The position numbers were made by a program, and so were the translations under genes. This document shows, piece by piece, positions 21,868 through 33,800 of a DNA stretch of 64,000 nt. Position 1 is the first letter of the stretch; every line of letters starts with the position of its first letter. The DNA lies in assembly GCF_001522545.3 (NCBI RefSeq), contig NC_031768.1, positions 80,881,769 through 80,945,768 of the forward strand, written 5' to 3'. The DNA is from Parus major (lineage: Eukaryota; Chordata; Aves; Passeriformes; Paridae). The notes under the pieces were generated by a model that worked only from the letters and a program-made list of their open reading frames with translations, searched no databases and had not been told where the DNA came from.

Positions 21868-24800
21868 GTTTTTATATTCCACCGACTACTACTCCTACCT
21901 ATACTGCTGGGGGGACCGGCCGGGGCAGCGGGGTAGGGCGGCCTTGGGGCCCGTAGGACAGGCGCGGGGGGAAGCCCAGCGGCGAAGGCGCTTCAGGGGG
22001 ACACAGCCGAGCCGGGGGACGAGAAGGGCCCGAGGGTCGAGAAATGGGGTGACAGAGAGGGGGAGAGGCTCGGGTGGGGTGGGCATGGCTGGGCTGGGGC
22101 GGCGAGGGGGTCTAGGAAGTAATGCCGGGGGGGTGGTGATAATGAGGGGGCGAACAGAGAGCAGGATTCAGATGGAGTTGGGGGAGGACGGGGGTATAGG
22201 AGGTTTGGGGTCGCCGTGGGAGAAACAGGCGGAGGAGGGAAGCGTGTTTCAGCTGGGATCAGGGAGCAGCGGGGCGAGGCGGCGGGCGGGGGCTCCTCCT
22301 TCCATCGCGAAGCTTAAGGGTGCTGTTTCTTCTACTTCTGCCCCCCTTCCCTCCCCCATCGCATAGGGAGCAGGGGACTCGAGGGAGGGGAGCAGCCCCC
22401 ACACCACCCCGTTGGGAGTAGGGGGAGGGTTTGGGACTCGCCCCAGGAAGAGCTGAGGGAGGAGGGCAGCGTGGCTCGAGCTGCGAGCCCCGCGTAAATA
22501 GCAGGCACAACATGGCGGCCCGGCAGTGACTGGGCAGCTGCACTTCCTCGCCCTTGGAGCGGGGTTTTCCCCCGACATGCAGCCAGGATTCGATGTCCGA
22601 ATCTGGTGACTAAACCCTTGAATTTAGGGCGTTTCTCTAGTAGGTGGATAGTGCAATCAATAGAGAGGACGTGAGCGGGGAGATCTCGTGGAGAGTTGGG
22701 TTTTTCTATGGGAGTAGTCTAAAAGAAAAATAAGGTTAAGTTTCCACAACGCAAATCGTCTTCCACTGAAGGGCTAAGTATAGTGACCTTTAAGTTAAAA
22801 CTATTTCCCCAGTGCGGTCCCTGTGAGTGATTGAGGGGTGGGGGCTCCCTTATATCGTAAAAAGTTTCTGGGTGAAAGGTGATAATCTCCTTCGGTTAGA
22901 GAAGTGTGTGTGGTGGTGATGGGGGGGGGTTGTTTCGCTCTGCCTCGTTAGAGAAAATTCCGTGGGCTTTGGATAATCTGTTTGGATTTTAGGTCATCTG
23001 TGCCCCGAGTAGCACTAGTGTTGTGTGCATACTTAATTTATATTGGCTAGAGAGGTTTGCTGGTTGAGGATGTGGTAGAAGAAATTCTGACTGTAGAAAC
23101 TGCAGCAGCCTGTAGGATCCTAACATGGCGTCTGAAAGGCACATGATATAAAAAGGGAAAGAGGAGGCTCCCTCTGAGCCCAGCCCAGGCAGTTGCTGAC
23201 ATCAGTCAGCCGCTGTACATGCATGGGGGTTTGCAGCACCTTTCTAGCGAGCATTTTAGAAGAAAAGGGTTCTTCTTTCAATCCCCCACCCCCCCCACCC
23301 CGTATTCGTGCCAGCCACCCCTCCCCCGTTGTTTCCCTTGCTCCCTCTGATCTCAGGTGTTAAAAGGCTTTTTTCTTTGGCTTTAATCGTGGTTTATAAT
23401 GGTGAGAATTGTACTATCTAATGATGGGGGTGGGAAACATCTTTTAAGATACTTACCCTATCTTTCTATCAATGCAGGATGTCTTTTTAGTGTGCCACAG
23501 ACCTCTTCCAGTCTAGTTTTAAATGCTGCCAGTGGCTGAATTTTGCCATTCCTTGGGGAGGTGACCTCATAATCTAATAGCTCTCACCATTATATCTCCT
23601 AAAGGGCAGTGGATGTGTATAAAATGATTTGTGATGAATAACAATGCTGTCAATTTTTTTTTTTCATTTCTGGGTGATTTAGAACCTGCCCTGAAGTGTG
23701 GGGTTTTTTTTAAAGATGTCTTAAAACCTGTATCATTGGTTAGTTTTGCCTAGTTACTGTTGATGACTGTAGTTTATTGAAGGCAAGTTTTTAGTTGTTT
23801 CTGGGAAAGTGATCTCCTTTACTAAGCCACTTTTAAAAAGTGTTGCCTGGAGACAATTTGTTTAGTGTAAAACCTGAGTGGTCTGCTTTACAATTTAATA
23901 AATGGTTCTGAAATGTGTGACTGGTATTATAAAATTTGTAAATAAAAAGTGTGAAATATGTATTTGTCTTTTTATTTACCATTGTATAGTGCAGAATTTG
24001 TTTCCAAGACCCATTTTGTATAAAAAGTTGCTTTTTTTTTTTTTTTTATAAAACAAATTTTTTTACAAGTTTGTGACTTGGGGTTCAACTGCCAGATATT
24101 ATTTTAAACTTGAAATCTTTTAGGAAACTAATAAAAAAGAGCCACACATTTCCAACAATAGCTTTCCTACGTTATTTGAAGGAACAGTGGGAGTTTTGTA
24201 AAGAAGTCTTTAATTTATGCTGATGAGCTCAGAGTTAGTGTTCTTCTGTGTGCTGGTGATTATGCGGCGCCTCCCTGCCTTTTGATTAGTGTCGTGTGGG
24301 CATCTTTCTTGCTTTGGGGTGTTGCAGAGACCTCCTAAAAACAAAATAATTCTGGTGTGGGATTCCCTTTTGTGGTTGTGGAAATACGAGCTAGATACCT
24401 TGACATAATAAACACTTCCAGAAGAGAAGACTTAACTATTCCAACCATATTTAAGTTTGCGTTGCTTAAAATGCGACACCTGAATAGCTTATATTTGAAG
24501 CAGGGTACGCTGCTGAGCTGCTAATTGTGCTCCATAGTTGGAAGTCTGCTTCCTTACCTAGATGATGGTGTTTGCGTGTTTGATTGCTGTTAACAGTCTG
24601 ATGCATGATGAAAGTGACAGTTAAACTTGATTCAGTGCTTTTGCTACTAATGGTTCCCCAGCATCTCAAACTTAGAGCTCTAGCCGAGTGCAGTGAGCTA
24701 CTTTCATGCATTGGTGAAATGGAAGAATTTAACTCGGGGAGTAGCTCTTGGGCATAGGTACTTGTAGGACAGCTCTTTATGTCCCTAACACAGCTGACTA

Positions 24801-27800
24801 AAAGTCAGAAATGGTGCGCTGTCATTTTGTTATAAAGGAAGACACTCAGAACTGGAGTGTTTCTAATGTGCCATTGTGCAGACTGCTTCAAAGGAAGCCA
24901 GTATTCCACAGATACTTAAAATAGCTGCAGATCCACAGTCTTCTATGTCTGAGACTTAAGTGATGCTTTTTTCTAACACTTGCACATTGGGTTGTTTACA
25001 GTTCAGTATTGCATCACAGTGTGAAGTTGGTTTCTAATATGCTGCAGTTAGTTTTAGCTAACTTAGCTGGGTTTTTTTGTCTTTCTCTGTACAAAATGCA
25101 TCACCTGGCTGATTCTGCTTTTTCCCAGTATGTTCGAAGGCAGTGACACCCCCCCTCCCCCTGCCCCCTTCTGCCCCCAACTAACAAGGAGTTCTGCCCT
25201 CTTCAATAATAACTTTCAGGTCATGGTAAACTAGTACACTTTAGAGGGTGAGGAAGCGCTCTGCCCATGTAAAAATACCGTTGAGTGGGTGCCCTGTGAA
25301 CCACCTTAAAGGGGAAGGAATTGAATTAAAATGGTGAAGAAAATGAGCAATGAGTGAAGTTACTCTGCTTTTATCCCGAGTTTACCAGATGGTGAATGGA
25401 ACTTAAAGTATTACAAGTGGATGCTCTTCCAAGGGGGTCATGGTCAGCACACACTGCTTGTGTTGTCCTCTTCAACAAGTCTGTGTACTTGCTGATTTTT
25501 TTTTTGAGCTTTGCTGTGCCTTCTGCTTTGTGAAAGCTACTGGCAGGCATTAAAATCACTTTTGTTGGTCCAGTACTGCTTTCTGTAAATTGGAAGTTGC
25601 TGTAGTGGTCCAGGGTCACCACACTTCTATCACACAAACTTGGTACGAGTTTTGAAAAAGGATTTAAAAAAATCCCAACCAAAAACAAACAAACCAGAAA
25701 ACCAAGCCTCCCGTAGCAAAGCTGTTTCCAGAGTTTGAAGACGACCTTCTATGAAAATGGTGGTTGCAGTTCCTGAGCTTGTCTGTGCATTTAACCAGTC
25801 GACCAGATGACTGAGTTTTGACTGGATTTGGAACTCTGTTCTGACTATGTTTTTGCATGCACTCTGGAAACCAGAACCATCGCCATCTGCAAGTGCCAAG
25901 AGAGAATGGGACTCTCTGCTATATCCAGTTGGATTACAGTGAAATAATTGCAACCTATTCTACGTGTAATTTACGAAAGACTGTGATAATCAACATATAA
26001 TTTACAGCTACAGAAGTTCACTGACTTGGGCTGCTTTCCAGAAGTCTAATTTGTGTTCTATGAAACCCAGAAAAATCCATCCAGGAGGTTTGAATTACAA
26101 ACTATTTTTAGAAGTTCCTTGAAGTGCTGACGATGGTTTCCTGCTAAGTTACTTCCTCAAGGGAAAGGTTACACTCAGTATACTAGTAGCAATACTGTCT
26201 CATGGGCTTCTTTTTTTCCTCTTTTTTTTTCCCCCTCTTTTTCCAAAGCTTTGATACACAAACAAATTAACTTAAGGTGTTCCTTTTTTTTTTTTTTTTA
26301 TTTTTTACTTTTTTGGTGATAGACCCGCTGCATTATGCTTTGAACGGAGTGTCCATTTTTCAGATTAAGTTTTTGTAGAAACAAAAATCCCAAGACAAAT
26401 CCCTTGGTATTTATAGTGGCAACCAAAAAGAGAGGTCTGTATTTCTGGGATTGGTAATCCCTTTATTTGAAATGGTTGAAATATGTTTTTGTTGTACTAA
26501 ACTTCTCAGTTTCTTCTTATTACTCCAGGCTCCTGCATCAGAGAAGCTACCCGTTATGTACCTAATGGATTCCATTGTCAAGAATGTGGGAAGAGAGTAT
26601 CTCACTGCATTTACTAAAAACCTAGTTGCAACATTTATTTGTGTATTTGAAAAGGTATATACACTTTCAGAAAAGTACTGTATTCTAAGCAAAAATTTGT
26701 TCCTGGTAAAATAAGTACGTGCTTTCAGGTTTGAGTTTTCTTGTGTGGCAAACTATACAAATGGATTGGTTTTTATAAGTCTCCATATCTGTACTCTGAA
26801 AGATTATTCCTTCTGCTATCAAGCACGTAAGTTAGCTGAAAGATGCAAAGTATTACTTAATTTGGTGTGTAAGCATCAGCAGCTTTCCTGTCCTAGCAAG
26901 GTTTTACTAACAGTATTTTGGTTATTGATGGCTTAGCTGGGTGGACTTTTTGTAATGTATAGACCAATTAATTATGAATCATTGGTTTATTTTTAAGATA
27001 GTTGATAGTCCTTATGCCAAGAATAGACTGAGAATTGGTTTCTTGTGGATTTCTCAAAGCCTCACTCTCCTGTAGTTAGATTTGTCTGATTTACATAATT
27101 CACATTGTGCAGAATGAGTGCTTAAACTCAAGAGTGAGTTGCACTGACACCTGGTTCTCTTTTGGTGGTCTGTCAGCTGAAAAAAATGCTGCGACTCTGT
27201 TGGGGAAGGACCTTAAAATGTGTGACTGTATTATAAATGTTTTAATTTCATTCAACATTGAAAGATGCTGCCATATCTTTTAATTCTAGCTCTTAGTCTT
27301 GAATCCCAGTGAAGTAGTTGTGCATACTCCTCAGTGAGAAAGGCCTATCAAAGTCCAGGTTTTGAAAGGCTGGGCTTGAATGGGTTTAGGTTGGATCAGA
27401 AAAAGAAGGGTTAACTTCTGTGATTTCCTGTATGTTAGAAGAAAATGGCATTTCATAAGAATGAAATTAATGAAGCTTTTGTATATTTATCATTACATAT
27501 CAGCTAGGATCTGAAATCCCAGTACGCTTTGTATACGGTTTTCAGATGTAAAGTGCGTGATGAAGTAAGGAATAGGTTGTTATCATGACTGTAGAAGACA
27601 TAAACTCCCGTGTATAGAGCAGATAGATATAATAGATTTCCTTGGTTTTTTGGTGTTAAATTGTGAATGCTCTTCTACTGAGTTGTGTTTAAGGTTGCAG
27701 CTGAATGAAGCTCTTGACAATAACTAATCTTGAGAGTTTTATATGTTAACTTGCTATGAAGCTAATTAGAACTATTAACGTGTACTAATTAGATATGTAA

Positions 27801-30800
27801 AGTGTTAGTCTTTTCTAATAGTTTAGTTCGTCATGTTAGACTATGAGTTGAATTGCAGCACAGGCATTGTTACAGATTTGGTTTTACCAGAAAATGGTCA
27901 CTAAGGTATCTTTAGACACTTGAAATCAGAACTGTTTGCTCAGTTATTCACACATTTTTGCAGTGAACTTCAGTGAGGCCTCTCATGGAAAATTGTATAG
28001 AGGCATACCCCAATGCAAACTAAATTACTTGCATTGAAGCTCCTACTCTTACCCAAAAAGAACCTCCAAACTGTGCAGAATATTCTGTGTCTAGGTGTAA
28101 CGTCTGAAAATGGCAGCAAAAGTCATCTACATGGGCAATACTTAATGATTGAATTGGGATTTTGAAATTAGGACAGCTGCATGTATTTTGTCCTCTAATG
28201 ATTTTTATTTATTGTTTAATTGAGCCACTCAAGTTACGTGATGAACTAAATTTTGCTTTCTTGTAAAATTCTGATTTAGCTGCCATGAGATAATCCAATT
28301 GTTTGTAAAGAGATAAAATGGGCCTCTGGTCCTACCAAGTACATTTGATCTGTGACTCGTACATAGATGGGTCTAATTCTGCAGCTGAACGGAAATATTA
28401 ATTGACTCCATTTTAGTTAATACTCATTTTATTGCATTTGTTGGGAAGAAATCCTTCAGTGACTAAACAGCTGAGAAAAAACCTTTTTTTTCCATTCAGA
28501 GTTCATTTTTTCTTGATTTGTTTGTCATTGTTGTATTCCAGCACAAGCACTTGAATAATGTATTGTCTCAGAGGCTGTTGCCTTTCAATACCTTTGTTAC
28601 TGTATTTTTTTTTCCACAGAAGTTGGGCCAGTAAAATGAGAATTTTGCTAATGGAAAAGTTGAAAGAAAATTCTCAGAGCGTGGTAAAACACAGTAAAAT
28701 CTTCAAATGGCCTTGAAACAACAATTCCACATTTGAGCTTCTGTTACTGATCCCATTGATAGATATGTGTGGTCTGCACTGCTTATAAATTTTGTGTAGC
28801 AAGTTCAGTATGTTGAAATGGCAAGCTAGAAATAGGAAATTAATAAACTCTTAAGTTCTACAGAAAAGTTTAAGAAATTGTTCTATATTAACTTAACAAG
28901 CCATAGAATTGTTTTATTGTTTTAGGTGGATGAAAATACTAGGAAAAGTTTATTTAAATTGCGCTCCACATGGGATGATATTTTTCCTTTGAAGAAACTA
29001 TATGCACTTGATGTCAGAGTCAACTCATTAGATCCTGCCTGGCCAATTAAACCTCTGCCCCCAAATGTGAATACTTCTAGCATCCATGTGAATCCTAAGT
29101 TTTTAAATAAATCGGTAAGTTTTTCTGCCTTCTGTAAGAACAGCTGGTAATACATGTAGTTTTCATTGTTTGTATGCTGCTTTTTGACAATTTAGAATAT
29201 TAAGAGTGAAGTATCTGACCTTTGTAAACAGGTAAGAGAAATTTACAAATTCAGAATATTTGAAGGGTTTGGGTTTTTTGTATTTACAAATTGTATTGTA
29301 GGTTTTGGAACATTGAAGAATTTATATTAAATTCCTTAAAACCTGTCAGAGCAGGCAAATCATAGTGGGGAAAAAGAGTTGCAGTTTATAACTGCTGTAC
29401 AAACTAAGTCCTGGTACGGGCTCATAATAACACTGAAAGGAGATGGATTTAGTTGATTTCATTAGGATTTTAAATGTAAATTTTCTTTATTTTGTTTTTA
29501 GCCAGAGGAATCTAATGCACCTACCTCTGCTGTCACTTCTGGTGCCTCTACTCCTCCAGCTGTTCCTGAAATACAAAAGAATTTGACACAGGAGCAACTG
29601 ATAAGGCAGCAATTGCTTGCAAAGCAAAAGCAGTTGTTAGAACTTCAGCAAAAAAAACTTGAGCTGGAGCTGGAACAAACTAAAGCACAGTTGGTGAGTA
29701 GGATAGTTGATAAAACTTTCATAGGTGGGATCTCTCTTTTGGAGAGTACTTGGCTGTACTGGTGAGTACAGTACATTGGTTTTTCCTCATGTTAGGCAAG
29801 TGTAGCTATTTTAGGACTACTAGAGCAATGCAAGGTGATCTGGGGTTCCTGAACAGTTTTTGTTATCTTGAAACCTTAAGTATTACACTTAAGTGTAAAA
29901 GTGAAAGTCTTGTGGTTTGGCTTAAATTTTTCTTCAGAATGATACCTGACTTTGATCTTCGTCTTTCACTTGCAGCTGACAGCGAGCTGGGCTATTTTAA
30001 ATATGTTTGTTCCTAAGGAACAAGGGAGCCTGATTGTTTGTAAACAAAGTCAGTTTCTTGGTCGGCAGTAGTTGGAAGTTTTGCTGTGTTGGCAGTTGAC
30101 AATACAAAATAAAGCATCTTTGAACTGAAGTGTGAAAACAGGATACTTGGCAGCTGAGTTGCTAAGAGCACATGGAATATATAGAAAAGCTAGCACTATA
30201 GTTGGGATGTGTGCCAAAGTTACATATTTCACAATATTTATTTTATATACTGATCTTGCATGGTATCTGAATTTGATTTGTAAAGGTACTGCATTGTTTT
30301 AGTGCTTGTAATTAGCAATTAGTGGGTCAATTTCAGTTAAAAGGCTGAAGCTCATAACTTTTAAGACATGGCTATTACGGTTTTGTTATTGAGACAGACT
30401 ATTAGCACCTCTGGGTAGGAGTTGTGGCATACAGATTAATGCTGGATTTTTTCCAATTTCAGGCTGTATCTCTTAGTGTTCAGCAGGGATCATCTAGTAT
30501 AGCTTCAGTTCCAGCACCTTCCAAGCAACATGTGTCTCCCACACCTCATATGACAGTTAAACCACCTCATCAGGCTGCTGTGCAATCTGAAAAAATCAAA
30601 CCATCCCCAAGTCCTCCACTTCATGACATCAAAATAGTGAACAGGGATCCTCGGCTTAATAGGATGAGTCAACATTCTTCTCATACTAAAGATCAGTCTC
30701 ATAGGAAAGAATTTTCTCCAAGTCTGACCAGTCAGTCTGAGACCAAGGGAAGCAAAACAGCACAGGCTGAAAAACAGAACTCAACAAAGTCAGAAAAATC

Positions 30801-33800
30801 AAAATCAAGTGAAAAAACACAGAAGAAAGAACTTGAACAGTCCAAAGCAAAATCTAAATCGCCATCCCCTTTGAAAAATAAGCTGCCTGATACTAAAGAC
30901 AGTAAAAGCCAGGAATGTGAAAGCACTAAGGTTTCTGACATCAGTAAGCGGGATCCAAGACTGAAAAGACATCTTCAAGATAAGTCGGAGGGGAAGGATG
31001 AGGAGGTCAAAGAAAAGAGGAGAAGTACAGAGAAGAAGGAAAAAGAGGAGCATAAGACATGTGAACACAGACCAGTGGGGAGCAGAAATAAAGTTATTAA
31101 TGGTGCTGTTCAGAAACAAGACACGACGACAGAGGAGTCAGAAAAACAGGGTGGAAAACAAGGAAGATCAAGTAGTAGAAAGCGGTCACGGTCACGCTCT
31201 CCTAAGGCAAGATCACCCTCTACACATTCTCCAAAAAGACGAGAGAGGAGATCACCTAAAAGAAGACTTCGGAGTCTATCTCCCACTTCATCAACTCCTA
31301 AAATTGGAAAGATACGTCAGATAGGCCCTAAGCAGTCTCATGTTGAAGAAGGCACACAAGCAGCAAGAGACGAAAGAAATTCTAATAAGAGAAATGTTAA
31401 ACAAGAGGTGCGTGATCCAAGGAGATTGAAAAAAGCCCAAGAAGAAAGACCCCAAGAGACAGCCACCCAGCATTCTGCAAAAGCTTCTCCAGATCCAAAG
31501 GAAAACGCAGAAAACTGGCAGGGATCCAAATCAGGCAAGAGGTGGAAATCTGGTTGGGAAGAAAGTAAAAAGTAAGTTACTATCTTTTAAACAACTTCTC
31601 TGTGAAGTCAGTGGAAATTCTGTTGGCTTCATTATAGTTGACTTGGAGAGGCAGTGTTCAGATCGTTAAAATTAATAGATTTTACTTGTTTCTACTACTT
31701 GAAATACAGAGATGATGCATACTTAGATTCTAAGGTGATAGTGATGTTTTGCAATGATCAGTTCTAGTAGGAACCATTATGTCCTGAATAACGAAATAAT
31801 CTATATTTTACATATATTCTTGTTTTCAGCTCACAGCAGAATGATGAACACCAAGCACTTGTTAAATCCCCTCACCAAAGACATCGGGAAAACTGGCCTG
31901 CTGGTAAAGGAATTCTTTCACCCCGAGCACCAAAGCAGCAGCACCGGTTAAGTGTGGATGCAAATTTACAGATTCCCAAAGAATTGACATCTGCAAGTAA
32001 AAGAGAATTACTTAAGAAGGTAATACTAATAAATCTGTTTCCATTGAAATGTCCCAAGTATGGCTTTTTTTTCTTCACTTTTTGGAAGTCTAAATTTTAA
32101 CTTTATATTACAGGCTAATGACCGCTTAACATCTGGTGAAATAACACAGGATGAGTTTCTCATGGTAGCTCATCAGATCCGACAGCTGTTTCAGTATCAG
32201 GAGGGAAAGCACAGATGTAATGTCTGGGATAGCCCTACAGAGGAAAAATGTGGCTTGAAAAAGAAACCTCTTCTATCGGATGCAGAATTAACATATTATG
32301 AACATAAAGCTAAGCTAAAAAGGACACAAGTTCAGCATTCATTGTCAAGGCTTGATCTGTTGGATCCTGATGATATTTTGGATTATCATATACCTGATGC
32401 ATTGCTTTCTGGAATAGAATGTGAGCAGACAAAAGCCAAGCGGGGGGTACAGTTTGACAGAAAAGAACCATTTGCAGAAAGATCAAGGAGACACTCTCCT
32501 GTAAGTGGCACTACAAGACCTTTTCCTGAAAACCTCTCACCCCTTGAGAGTCGACGAAGACTTGAAGAGCAGCGTGCTACTAAAGGAGCAAGAGGTTCTG
32601 ATCCTTACGACAGCTGGGGAGAATCGGATGAATTTAGAGACGCTCTCAGACAACAGGGGAAAAGTACAGCAGAGTTCCAAAAAATAGATGGGGATGCACT
32701 TTGTAGGTTTGATAGTCGTGAAGAAAGACAGCTTCTTGGGCAAGCTGGTATGTGATTTTACTTTGTTTTAAATCTGTTAAGTCATTGGCAATATATTAGC
32801 GAGTGGTTATGTGATTTATTCTGGCTTTTTTAGGTGTTCGAGAGGAACCAAGGTCACCATTCACTGAACGTTTCAAAAGAGCTAGGTATGAGGATCCAGA
32901 GAAAGCACCATTTCCAGAAAGTCCAGGATCAAGATTTGGAGGTATTGAAGCAAAGCAGAGGATAAGTGCACTGATGGAAGACAGACCTCTATTTGATGGC
33001 TCACCTAGACCAACTGCTGCAAGGGTTGGAGTAGATGGACAAGGAAGTCCTTTTGTTGATGGTCCTGCTGCTGGTTCAAGTTCCAGAATTGATGGGCCAG
33101 CTGGACAGGCTGCTATGAGATTTGAGGGGCCTTTGGTGGGGACAGGTGCATCTCAGTTTGATGGACCACTGGCAGGAGCAGGGGGAGCTGGAGCCCTGAG
33201 ATTTGATGGGCCACCAGGACAGCTGGCAGGGGCCCTGAGATTTGAAGGACCCCCAGGTCAGGTTGGTGGAGGAGGTCCGCTGCGGTTTGAGGGACCTCTT
33301 GGGCCTTTGCGGTTTGAGGGGCCTGCAGGGCAGCCTGTAGGTGGTCCTAGATTTGAAGGCCCTGGAGTTGGTCTCAGGTTTGAGGGTCCTCATGGTCAGC
33401 CTTCAGGTGGTCTCAGGTTTGAGGGGCCTCATGGTCAACCTATGGGGCCTCGGGGTCAACCAGGGGGTGGTCTCAGGTTTGAGGGACCCCATGGTCAACC
33501 CTTGGGGCCTCATGGTCAACCAGGGGGTGGCCTCAGGTTTGAGGGGCCACATTTACAGCCAGTGGGGCCCCATGGACAACTTGGAGGTGGCCTCAGATTT
33601 GAGGGGCCACATGGTCAGCCCATGGGGCCACATGGACCATCAGGTGGTGGGCTCAGGTTTGAGGGGCCACATGGACCATCGGGTGGTGGACTGAGATTGG
33701 AAGGATCACGTGGTCAGCCGGGTCTAGGTCCTAGGTTGATTGATGGACCAGTACACCAGGGAGCTGGTGGACTTAGATTTGATGGTCCTCTTGGTCGGGC

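Larger units (their letters stand above)
20990..22560 (+). promoter_or_regulatory. PCF11: PCF11 CpG-island promoter
   Basis: Very GC- and CpG-rich sequence that starts just after the CR1 fragment and runs through exon 1 into intron 1. No TATA box is seen. Five CCAAT boxes, a YY1-type site and GC boxes (GGGCGGGG forms near 21,100) fit a housekeeping promoter. The transcription start is not fixed by sequence and is probably near 21,400-21,490. A second YY1-type motif (AACATGGCGGC) lies near 22,510 in intron 1. Confidence 0.85.

Noticed and set aside
23195..23210. GCTGAC-ATCA-GTCAGC as an AP-1/MAF site
   Set aside because: The two half-sites are spaced wrongly for a standard MARE, and a 6 bp-arm palindrome is expected by chance in 64 kb.
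23630..23700. Possible C/D snoRNA in PCF11 intron 1 (GTGATGA then CTGA)
   Set aside because: No terminal stem and no internal C'/D' boxes, and the stretch between is a T-run.
28235..28285. Possible C/D snoRNA in PCF11 intron 2
   Set aside because: C-like and D-like boxes are only about 35 nt apart with no pairing ends.
33341..33694. 117-codon + strand frame within PCF11 exon 8
   Set aside because: A frame-shifted shadow of the RFEGP minisatellite, since repeated DNA keeps alternative frames open.
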